From the NCBI GenBank assembly GCA_012511525.1, contig JAAZFW010000113.1, positions 1 through 5,173 of the forward strand: a stretch of DNA of 5,173 nucleotides. The letters are read 5' to 3'. The DNA comes from Clostridiaceae bacterium. Its GTDB lineage: Bacteria > Bacillota > Clostridia > Saccharofermentanales > UBA5734. Shown one piece after another: positions 1-5,173 of the stretch; positions within the stretch are counted from its first letter, which is position 1, and each line of letters begins with the position of its first letter. Made by a program: the position numbers and the translations under genes. Below the pieces are notes generated by a model. The model saw only the letters and a program-made list of their open reading frames with translations, did not search any database and was not told where the DNA came from.

Positions 1-1259
1 CAAGCGCGCACGTCCGGCAAGGTCGAACCGGCATGCGGCATGATGATCACCCGGGCGTCGGGGCCGAGTGCGTCCAGGGCGTCCGCGATCGCCGTCTCCA
101 AATCCTGGTAGGGTTTCATGAAGGTTCTGGCTGCGTCCTGAACATCCATGTCCGAGACGAAGTAAACCTGGGCGTGTTCCAGGGTCATGGCGATGGCCAC
201 CGCCTTGTGTCCGCCCAGGCGGAACTCGCGCTTGACCCGATGGATCAGGTCCTGCGGCTGTTCGGCCTCCAGCAGCCATTCACGGAACACCTCTTCACCA
301 AAACCTTCGCTGCAGGCGCCCGCCAGGATGATGATCCCGCCGGGCCGGACGGCGTGACGGGCGTTGTCGAGCGCCTTTTGCGCCTGGTAGAGGTTGATGT
401 CCTTGGGAAAGCCGCCCGGCGTGGCGATCACCAGGTCGGCCTGGCGCTCGATCGGAATCCTGTACAAACTGTCCAGGAAGGCGCAGCCGGCGCGGTGCGC
501 GGCACGGTGGTCGCCGGCCACGGCACGCAGGATCTTCTTTTCCTCGCTGAGGATAACATTGAGGATGAAATCGCAGCCGCAGATGTCGGCCGCTTCCTCG
601 AGGTCCAGCCGCAGTCGGTTGTGCTCGATTTCGCCGGCCCGTGATGTCGCTTCGACCATGCGGCTGTGGTTGGCCTGGATCGCCTCGCGGTCCGACACGC
701 CGGGCATCAAGGCCTTGGCTCCGCCGCTGTAACCGGCAAAATAATGGTACTCGATGTTGCCGACCAATATGCGCCGGTCGGCCTGTGCGACCACCGATGT
801 GATGTTGACTGGCGTGCCCAGGGCGGTCATGCCGAGATAGACGGTGTCTTCCGGATCGGAATCGACCGTGTGGACCAGGCTGTAAACCGCCGGGCCGACC
901 AGGCGTTCCTGCTCCTCCTCGGTGTGCCGGCGATGGCTGCCAAGGGCGAAGACAACGGTGATGTCGTCGAGATGGATGCCGGCCAGTTCCAGTTCCTCGA
1001 GCAGGGGCGGCAGGATCACGGCCGAGGGGCACGGCCGGGTGATGTCGCTGGTGATGATGCAGATCGTCTCGCCCGGGCGCACGATTTCGTTAAGAGGCGG
1101 CGATCCGATCGGGTTTTTCAGGGCGCGGCGCACCTCTTCGGTTTCGTCCGGCTCCGCATCGACGCGCGCTGCGGCCATTTCCAGCAGCACCCGCTCCTCA
1201 TCCAGTTCAAACTGTCGCGTGCCGTGACCATAGCCGATCGTGTAGGCCTTGCGGCTCAT
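1..1259 (-). CDS. larA: LarA-family nickel-pincer-dependent lactate/2-hydroxyacid racemase, 3' end cut by window
   Basis: The visible 419 residues match the LarA (DUF2088) family, whose founding member interconverts L- and D-lactate in the cytoplasm using a nickel-pincer nucleotide cofactor. The N-terminal domain carries SDITRP (71-76; D72 and R75 fit the substrate/cofactor-site residues of the Lactiplantibacillus enzyme) and GSHRRH with H109. The segment YHYFAGYSGGAK supplies H172 and K182, followed by H198. The 10- and 16-residue spacings equal those of H174, K184 (cofactor-attached) and H200 (nickel ligand) in the characterised enzyme. The C-terminal part has PGGFPKDINLYQAQKAL, with Q292 and K295 at the spacing of Q295/K298. 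The family is about 425 residues long, so only a few C-terminal residues are missing. The start has AGGAGG 8 nt upstream and overlaps the rarA stop in ATGA, suggesting coupled translation. The cofactor-making genes larB, larC and larE are not in view. Family assignment is firm; lactate as substrate is not, since LarA homologues act on various 2-hydroxyacids. Confidence 0.92.
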   Translation of the reverse strand, partial: MSRKAYTIGYGHGTRQFELDEERVLLEMAAARVDAEPDETEEVRRALKNPIGSPPLNEIVRPGETICIITSDITRPCPSAVILPPLLEELELAGIHLDDITVVFALGSHRRHTEEEQERLVGPAVYSLVHTVDSDPEDTVYLGMTALGTPVNITSVVAQADRRILVGNIEYHYFAGYSGGAKALMPGVSDREAIQANHSRMVEATSRAGEIEHNRLRLDLEEAADICGCDFILNVILSEEKKILRAVAGDHRAAHRAGCAFLDSLYRIPIERQADLVIATPGGFPKDINLYQAQKALDNARHAVRPGGIIILAGACSEGFGEEVFREWLLEAEQPQDLIHRVKREFRLGGHKAVAIAMTLEHAQVYFVSDMDVQDAARTFMKPYQDLETAIADALDALGPDARVIIMPHAGSTLPDVRA

Positions 1260-2557
1260 GATTTTTGCCTCCTTTTTTCCAGCCATTCCCGGATGCGGGT
1301 CTCGTAACCGTTGCTGGTCGGTTTGTAGTAGACGGTGCCCAGCATCTCCTTGGGCAGGTATTCCTGGTCGACGATGTTGCCGGGGTAATCGTGAGCGTAA
1401 AGGTAGCCTTTGCCGTAGCCGAGCGCGGCCATTCCGTCGACCGGCGCGTTGCGCAGGTGCATCGGGATCTCGCCAGTGCGTCGGTTGGCGACGTCGTCGG
1501 CCGCCTGGTCGATCGCCACGACCGTGGCGTTGGACTTGGGGCTGGTCGCAACGGCGAGCGCGGCTTCGCTGAGGATGATGCGCGCTTCGGGCATGCCGAC
1601 CATCGTGACCGCCTGGTAGGCCGACAAAGCCAGCGTCAGCATCTGCGGGTTGGCCAGGCCGACATCCTCGGCGGCGCAGATCAGGATGCGGCGCGCCAGA
1701 AACTCGATGTCCTCGCCTCCATGCAGGGCGCGCGCCAGGTAAAAGACGGCCGCGTCCGGGTCCGAACCGCGCATCGACTTGATCAGGGCGCTGATCGTGT
1801 CGTAGTGGCTCTCCCCGTCGCGGTCAAAGGCGATCGAGCGCTTCTGCATGCAGTCCTCGATGACCGCCTGGTCGACATGGATGATGCCGCCGGCGTCGGG
1901 CTGGGTCGTGATGACAGCCAGTTCCAGGGCGTTGAGCGCGATCCGCGCGTCGCCGTTGGCCATGGAGCTGATCCGATCCAAGGCGTCCGGTTCGAGCGTG
2001 ACCTGGTACTGGCCCAGTCCCCGCTCCTTGTCCTTAAGCGCCATGGTCAGGATCCGGCGGATGTCCTGCTCGCTGAGCGGCTGGAGCTGGAAGACGGTCG
2101 AGCGGGAGATCAGGGCCTTGTTGACTTCGAAAAAGGGGTTTTCCGTCGTCGCCCCGATCAGAATCAGCGTCCCGTTCTCCACCTGGGGCAGCAGGGCGTC
2201 CTGTTGAAGCTTGTTGAAACGGTGGATCTCGTCGACAAACAGCAAGGTCCGGCCAGACGGGTTGAGAATCGGGTTCTCGGTGTCGGCGATGACCCGCTTG
2301 ATGTCGGCCACACCGGCCGTCACGGCATTCAGCTTGGCAAACCCGGAGCGGGTTGTCGCCGCGACCACCCGGGCCAGGGACGTTTTCCCCGTGCCGGGCG
2401 GGCCGAACAGGATAATCGAACTGAGCCGGTCGGCCTCAACCATGCGGCGCAGCATTTTGCCCGGCCCGAGGATATGCTCCTGGCCGACAAATTCGTCAAG
2501 GGTTCGCGGGGCCATCCGGTATGCCAGCGGCTCGGTTCGCCCCCTCGAGCTGTCCAC
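1256..2557 (-). CDS. rarA: Replication-associated recombination protein A (AAA+ ATPase RarA/MgsA)
   Basis: This is a cytoplasmic AAA+ ATPase of the RarA/MgsA/YrvN (eukaryotic WRNIP1) family, related to clamp-loader subunits and acting at stalled or gapped replication forks. Numbered from the GTG start (433 residues): Walker A GPPGTGKT at 52-59, Walker B LLFVDEIHR at 105-113, sensor 1 GATTENP at 135-141 and sensor-2 region GDARIALNALE at 202-212. The family's C-terminal half follows, with the KSMRGSDPDAA motif (about 260-270) and the C-terminal HDYPG...YLP...YY.PT.NGYE signature (about 389-419). Length is normal for the family and no catalytic residue is missing. An ATG two codons upstream (2563) directly abuts the AGGAGG with no spacer, whereas the GTG at 2557 sits 6 nt from it, so GTG is preferred; the product differs by two residues. 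The gene follows glyA by 27 nt without a terminator and overlaps larA by 4 nt, indicating a glyA-rarA-larA transcript. Confidence 0.95.
   Translation of the reverse strand: MDSSRGRTEPLAYRMAPRTLDEFVGQEHILGPGKMLRRMVEADRLSSIILFGPPGTGKTSLARVVAATTRSGFAKLNAVTAGVADIKRVIADTENPILNPSGRTLLFVDEIHRFNKLQQDALLPQVENGTLILIGATTENPFFEVNKALISRSTVFQLQPLSEQDIRRILTMALKDKERGLGQYQVTLEPDALDRISSMANGDARIALNALELAVITTQPDAGGIIHVDQAVIEDCMQKRSIAFDRDGESHYDTISALIKSMRGSDPDAAVFYLARALHGGEDIEFLARRILICAAEDVGLANPQMLTLALSAYQAVTMVGMPEARIILSEAALAVATSPKSNATVVAIDQAADDVANRRTGEIPMHLRNAPVDGMAALGYGKGYLYAHDYPGNIVDQEYLPKEMLGTVYYKPTSNGYETRIREWLEKRRQKS
1268..1273 (-). promoter_or_regulatory. Shine-Dalgarno site of larA
   Basis: AGGAGG on the minus strand, 8 nt before the larA ATG at 1259. 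It lies inside the last codons of rarA, so larA can be translated from its own site as well as by re-initiation at the ATGA overlap. Confidence 0.8.
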
Positions 2558-2563
2558 GGTCAT

Positions 2564-2569
2564 CCTCCT
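2564..2569 (-). promoter_or_regulatory. Shine-Dalgarno site deciding the rarA start
   Basis: AGGAGG occupies the six bases immediately before an ATG at 2563-2561. With zero spacing that ATG is a poor start. The GTG at 2557-2555, in the same frame, has the usual 6-nt spacing. This makes GTG the more likely initiator, inferred from spacing alone. Confidence 0.65.
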
Positions 2570-2584
2570 CGTGATTTGATGTCC

Positions 2585-3826
2585 TCAAAGATCCGCATAG
2601 AGCGGGTAGCGCGCGCAGAGGGCGGCGACACGCGTACGGATCTCGTCCTGCGCGGTGTCGTACCCATTCAGGGCGAGATGGATCAGGTCGGCGATTTCGT
2701 CCATGTCCTGCCCGTTCATGCCGCGGGTCGTCACGGCCGGGGTCCCCAGGCGGATACCCGAGGTGACAAACGGCTTCTCCGGGTCATACGGGATGCCGTT
2801 CTTGTTGCAGGTGATGTTGACTTCGTCGAGGCGCAGCTGCATCGTCTTGCCCGTGACGCCGGTTTCCCTAAGGTCGACCAGCATCAGGTGCGTGTCGGTG
2901 CCGCCCGAAACCAGGCGGATGCCGCGCCGCAGCAAACCGTCTGCCAGTGCCTTGGCGTTGGCCACGATGCGCTTTTGGTAGGCGGCGAACGAAGGTTCGA
3001 GCGCTTCCTTAAAGGCGACCGCCTTGGCGGCGATGATGTGCATCAACGGGCCGCCCTGTTGGCCCGGGAAGACGGCCGAGTCGATCGCCTTGGCGTACGC
3101 CTCCCGGCACAGGATCATGCCGCCGCGCGGACCGCGCAGCGTCTTATGGGTCGTGGTCGTGACAAAATCGGCATAGGGCACCGGATCGGGATGCAGCCCG
3201 GCGGCGATCAAGCCGGCAATGTGGGCCATGTCAACCATCAGGTAGGCGCCGGCCGCGTCGGCGATCGCCCGGAAACGGGCAAAGTCGAGCGTGCGCGGAT
3301 AAGCGCTGGCGCCGGCGACGATCAGCTTCGGCTTTTCGGCGACAGCAAGCGCTTCGAGCTTGTCATAATCGATCGTGCAGGTGTCCGGCTCGACCTGGTA
3401 GGCTACAGCCTGGTAGGTTTTCCCAGACACGTTCTTGAACATGCCGTGCGTCAGATGGCCGCCGTGCGCCAGGTTGAGGCCAAGGATCTTGTCGCCGGGT
3501 TCGAGCATGGCGAAATAGACGGCCGTGTTAGCCTGAGCCCCGGAATGCGGCTGCACATTGACGTGCTCAGCCCCGAAAAGCTGTTTGGCGCGGTCGATCG
3601 CCAGCTGCTCGACGATATCGACGTATTCACAGCCGCCGTAATAACGCTTGCCGGGATAGCCCTCGGCATACTTGTTGGTCAACGGTGTGCCCGCGGCCTC
3701 GAGAACGGCTTCGCTGACAAAATTCTCGGACGCGATCAGCTCGATCTTGTCGCGCTGGCGGTCGATTTCCTGCCGGATCGCCGCGTATACGGCCGGGTCG
3801 GTGCGGGCGATGTGCTCATAAGTCAT
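2585..3826 (-). CDS. glyA: Serine hydroxymethyltransferase
   Basis: This is a PLP-dependent cytoplasmic enzyme that converts serine and tetrahydrofolate to glycine and 5,10-methylenetetrahydrofolate, the main one-carbon source for purines, thymidylate and methionine. It has 413 residues, a typical bacterial length, and is recognisable throughout: IELIASENFVS near 28-38, NKYAEGYPGKRYYGG at 51-65 (Y53, E55), HGGHLTHG at 121-128, VDMAHIAGL with D199 and H202 contacting the cofactor, TTTTHKTLRGPRGG with the Schiff-base lysine K228, and SGIRLGTPA with substrate-carboxylate arginine R359. The start at 3826 has AGGAGG 9 nt upstream and begins the conserved N-terminus. An in-frame ATG at 3901 would add 25 unconserved residues and has no usable ribosome site. 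A promoter-like sequence overlaps the end of the preceding gene, so glyA probably heads a unit that continues into rarA and larA. Confidence 0.97.
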   Translation of the reverse strand: MTYEHIARTDPAVYAAIRQEIDRQRDKIELIASENFVSEAVLEAAGTPLTNKYAEGYPGKRYYGGCEYVDIVEQLAIDRAKQLFGAEHVNVQPHSGAQANTAVYFAMLEPGDKILGLNLAHGGHLTHGMFKNVSGKTYQAVAYQVEPDTCTIDYDKLEALAVAEKPKLIVAGASAYPRTLDFARFRAIADAAGAYLMVDMAHIAGLIAAGLHPDPVPYADFVTTTTHKTLRGPRGGMILCREAYAKAIDSAVFPGQQGGPLMHIIAAKAVAFKEALEPSFAAYQKRIVANAKALADGLLRRGIRLVSGGTDTHLMLVDLRETGVTGKTMQLRLDEVNITCNKNGIPYDPEKPFVTSGIRLGTPAVTTRGMNGQDMDEIADLIHLALNGYDTAQDEIRTRVAALCARYPLYADL

Positions 3827-3900
3827 CTGGGTGGTCCTCCTGCAGCGTCCAGCTGCCCGATCGGATCGGTCTTGATGTTGTCCGGATTCCCCGGACTTCA
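3827..3900 (-). promoter_or_regulatory. glyA mRNA leader with three tandem hairpins
   Basis: The predicted untranslated leader of about 74 nt contains three consecutive perfect inverted repeats. They are GTCCGG/CCGGAC (3880-3896, 6 bp, 5-nt loop), CCGAT/ATCGG (3857-3869, 5 bp, 3-nt loop) and GCAGC/GCTGC (3842-3856, 5 bp, 5-nt loop). The last two are directly adjacent, and the last ends next to the Shine-Dalgarno sequence. No run of T follows any of them, so none looks like an intrinsic terminator. The leader is too short for a glycine riboswitch and I recognise no riboswitch consensus. mRNA stabilisation or a protein-binding leader is possible, but G+C-rich DNA yields short stems by chance. 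Confidence 0.4.
3836..3841 (-). promoter_or_regulatory. Shine-Dalgarno site of glyA
   Basis: AGGAGG on the minus strand, 9 nt before the ATG at 3826. It supports that start over the upstream in-frame ATG at 3901. It directly abuts the last of three small leader hairpins but is itself left unpaired. Confidence 0.85.
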
Positions 3901-3906
3901 TCCCTT

Positions 3907-3934
3907 ATTGTAACGAATCAAAGGGTTTTGTAAA
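3907..3934 (-). promoter_or_regulatory. Probable sigma70-type promoter for glyA
   Basis: On the minus strand TTTACA (3934-3929; 5 of 6 to TTGACA) is followed by a 16-nt spacer and TACAAT (3912-3907; 5 of 6 to TATAAT). It straddles the final codons and stop of the AIR-synthase-like gene, in an A+T-rich patch within otherwise G+C-rich sequence. Transcription would begin near 3900, giving a leader of about 75 nt before glyA. This is pattern recognition only. Confidence 0.6.
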
Positions 3935-4898
3935 GCTCGTCCGATCCGGGCGGTTCCAGTTCGCGCGATCCATCGCCGGTCAGCAGCACGCGGTCCGGTT
4001 CGGCAGTCAAACGCCCGATGGCGGTGCACAGCACGCCTTTGCGGGCCAGCTCCTGAATCAGGTCGTCGGGCTGGGATGTCGCCAGGATCAGGCTGCCGCT
4101 GGAGACCAGGCGCAGGGGATCGAGGTCCAGGGCCTGGCAGATGCGTTCGGTCAGGGGGTCGATCGGGATCTTGGCGCTATCGACGACCAAGCCCAGGCCG
4201 CAGGCTTCCGCCATCTCCCAGCAGGCGCCGAGGATGCCGCCCTCGGTCGCGTCATGCATGGCGTGCACATTGAAGCGGCGCCCGCAGGTCCCCTCCTCGA
4301 TGACGCTGATCTTGCCCAGCAACGAGCGGGCCCTGGCCAGTTCATCCGGACTGAGATGGCTGGCCAGCTTGTCTGCCTGATCGGCCGCGAGGATGGCCGT
4401 GCCCTCGAGACCGGCCGTCTTGGTCATCAGGAGCGTGTCCCCTGCCCGTCCGCTGCCGGACTGGATGATGCTGTCGCCGTACGTAAAGCCGATCGCCGTC
4501 GTGATCACGACAAAACGGCTGACCGCGTCGGATATCTCCGTATGGCCGCCTACGATGCTGACGTTGATCTTGCGCGCCGCTTCGGCAGCCTGGTCGATGA
4601 TCTGGCGGATATCGTCGGGCTCGCAGCTGGGCGGCGCGAGCAGAACCATCATCAGGACACTGGGCCGGATCCCGCAAGCCGCGATGTCGTTGCAGGAGAT
4701 ATGCACGGCCAGGCGGCCGATATCGGCTGCGGCGCCGGTGATCGGGTCGGATGTCAGGATAACCTGCCCGTCGCTGAAGCGGACCGCGGCGCAGTCCAGG
4801 CCGATGCCGGGTCCGGCGAGGACGGTTCCGGCCGCCTGGGGCAGGCGGCTGAGCACCAGCTGCTGGAGCTCACTGTGGCTGAGCTTGCCGATTTTCAT
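3918..4898 (-). CDS. AIR synthase superfamily protein (HypE/ThiL/SelD-like fold), substrate unknown
   Basis: This 326-residue cytoplasmic protein belongs to the PurM/AIR-synthase superfamily of ATP-dependent, metal-binding enzymes that includes PurM, ThiL, HypE and SelD. Visible signatures are GPGIGLDCA (29-37, metal/nucleotide-binding D35), TSDPITG (49-55), HISCNDIAACG (66-75, N70-D71), VGGHTE (116-121), then in the second domain VHAMHDATEGG (211-221) and LVSSGS (264-269). It is not ordinary SelD: residues 1-35 lack any cysteine or selenocysteine and the paired lysine site. It is not functional HypE: the C-terminus ends DELYKTL, without the terminal cysteine that is carbamoylated in HypE, and no hydrogenase genes are near. 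C36, just after D35, is where ThiL has alanine. The start overlaps the thiI stop in ATGA, with AGGAGG 7 nt upstream, so its product is probably made with ThiI and may serve sulfur transfer, tRNA thiolation or thiamin synthesis. That role is inference from context. Confidence 0.85.
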   Translation of the reverse strand: MKIGKLSHSELQQLVLSRLPQAAGTVLAGPGIGLDCAAVRFSDGQVILTSDPITGAAADIGRLAVHISCNDIAACGIRPSVLMMVLLAPPSCEPDDIRQIIDQAAEAARKINVSIVGGHTEISDAVSRFVVITTAIGFTYGDSIIQSGSGRAGDTLLMTKTAGLEGTAILAADQADKLASHLSPDELARARSLLGKISVIEEGTCGRRFNVHAMHDATEGGILGACWEMAEACGLGLVVDSAKIPIDPLTERICQALDLDPLRLVSSGSLILATSQPDDLIQELARKGVLCTAIGRLTAEPDRVLLTGDGSRELEPPGSDELYKTL

Positions 4899-5173
4899 AA
4901 AACGACCTCCTCGATGCGTGACAGGGCCTGCTCCGTCAGGCCCTCGATATCAAGGCCCTCTTCAGCCTGGGCGGCGTCGGACAGGGACGGGTGGGTCTTG
5001 GGGTGCTTGGCAACAAAAACCGTGCAGCAGTCTTCGTAAGGCAAGATCGAGGTTTCGAACGTCCCGATCCGCCGGGCCAGGTCGACGGTATCGTTCTTGT
5101 CCAGCCCGATCAGGGGGCGGAAGACAGGCATCGGGACAACATGATCGGTCGTGACCAGCGCCTCCAGCGTCTG
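4895..5173 (-). CDS. thiI: tRNA 4-thiouridine synthase ThiI, C-terminal part (5' end outside window)
   Basis: Only the last 92 residues are present. They match the end of the adenylation (PP-loop) domain of ThiI, which activates U8 of tRNA with ATP and inserts sulfur supplied by a cysteine desulfurase; in some bacteria ThiI also feeds sulfur to the thiamin thiazole. Diagnostic segments are QTLEAL at the fragment start, PVFRPLIGLDKNDTVDLARRIGT (residues 15-37) and SILPYEDCCTVFVAKHPKT (41-59). The DCC motif lies where I expect the catalytic cysteine of E. coli ThiI (C344). The protein stops about 35 residues later, so it has no C-terminal rhodanese domain. This is the short form usual in Bacillota, where a dedicated desulfurase passes sulfur directly. 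The stop codon overlaps the next gene's start in ATGA. The cysteine desulfurase gene, often next to thiI, would lie upstream of the window if present. Confidence 0.93.
   Translation of the reverse strand, partial: QTLEALVTTDHVVPMPVFRPLIGLDKNDTVDLARRIGTFETSILPYEDCCTVFVAKHPKTHPSLSDAAQAEEGLDIEGLTEQALSRIEEVVL
4906..4911 (-). promoter_or_regulatory. Shine-Dalgarno site of the AIR-synthase-like gene
   Basis: AGGAGG, 7 nt before the ATG at 4898. It is formed by the consecutive Glu-Glu codons near the end of thiI, so translation of the two genes is physically linked. Confidence 0.8.

Noticed and set aside
295..1032. 245-codon minus-strand open frame inside larA.
   Set aside because: It is out of frame with larA, has an Arg/Pro/Gly-rich low-complexity translation typical of a G+C-rich shadow frame, and lacks a ribosome site.
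33..1307. Plus-strand open frames opposite larA (33-644, 394-732, 666-1307, 922-1227).
   Set aside because: They are antisense to a well-conserved gene with all LarA motifs, and no family is recognisable in their translations.
3880..3896. Inverted repeat GTCCGG/CCGGAC as an intrinsic terminator for the thiI-AIRS-like unit.
   Set aside because: The stem is only 6 bp and no T-run follows on the minus strand (AACATC follows), so it does not fit an intrinsic terminator.
3827..3900. Glycine or folate riboswitch upstream of glyA.
   Set aside because: The leader is about 74 nt and shows no recognisable aptamer core; the hairpins are short and simple.
3827..3901. Possible 25-residue N-terminal extension of GlyA from an ATG at 3901.
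   Set aside because: That ATG lies at the predicted transcription start without a Shine-Dalgarno, the added residues are not part of the conserved GlyA N-terminus, and the ATG at 3826 has a perfect AGGAGG at 9 nt.
1265..3913. Very long open frame (882 codons) on the plus strand, antisense to rarA and glyA.
   Set aside because: It is exactly codon-in-register with both rarA and glyA, which share a frame, so it would be broken only by sense TTA, CTA or TCA codons; this G+C-rich gene pair avoids them. The start would be TTG, the translation looks like no known family, and both sense genes are unmistakable.
3918..4898. Assignment as selD, hypE or thiL.
   Set aside because: Key SelD and HypE cysteines are absent, the GLDC motif differs from the GDDA of ThiL, and no hydrogenase or selenoprotein genes are nearby; superfamily-level naming is all the sequence supports.
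4254..5154. Plus-strand open frames (4254-5039 and 4393-5154) opposite the AIR-synthase-like gene and thiI.
   Set aside because: They are antisense shadows of two recognisable genes, with compositionally biased translations and no ribosome site noted.

Overview
The window is about 60% G+C by eye and is packed with protein-coding genes, all read from the minus strand. Five genes account for nearly all of it. In transcription order (right to left) they are: the 3' end of thiI (tRNA 4-thiouridine synthase), a complete AIR-synthase-superfamily gene of unassigned function, glyA (serine hydroxymethyltransferase), rarA (AAA+ replication/recombination factor, MgsA/YrvN type) and larA (nickel-pincer lactate/2-hydroxyacid racemase family), which runs off the left edge only a few residues short of its expected end.

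An anaerobic, G+C-rich member of the Bacillota (Clostridia-like) is the best guess. Each of the four visible gene starts has a near-perfect AGGAGG Shine-Dalgarno sequence. ThiI is the short form without a C-terminal rhodanese domain. From memory, the AIR-synthase-like family and LarA homologues are common in clostridia. This placement is an inference: there is no rRNA or other strong phylogenetic marker in the window.

Layout: 5173-4895 is the thiI C-terminus. Its stop overlaps the start of the AIR-synthase-like gene (4898-3918) in an ATGA, so the two are probably translationally coupled. A sigma70-like promoter (3934-3907) straddles the end of that gene, followed by a leader of about 75 nt with three small back-to-back hairpins and then glyA (3826-2585). 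rarA follows after a 27-nt gap (GTG start at 2557, favoured by Shine-Dalgarno spacing over the ATG at 2563). larA (1259-1) overlaps the rarA stop by another ATGA.

There are therefore two probable transcription units: (...)thiI-AIRS-like, and glyA-rarA-larA. The first joins tRNA thiolation with an uncharacterised ATP-dependent enzyme that lacks the signature residues of both SelD and HypE. The second joins one-carbon metabolism, DNA replication repair and a 2-hydroxyacid racemase, which have no obvious shared pathway. No mobile elements, CRISPR arrays, tRNA or rRNA genes were seen, and no stretch over 300 bases lacks a gene. The most interesting part is the thiI-coupled AIR-synthase-like enzyme; the rest is mostly ordinary chromosomal housekeeping.
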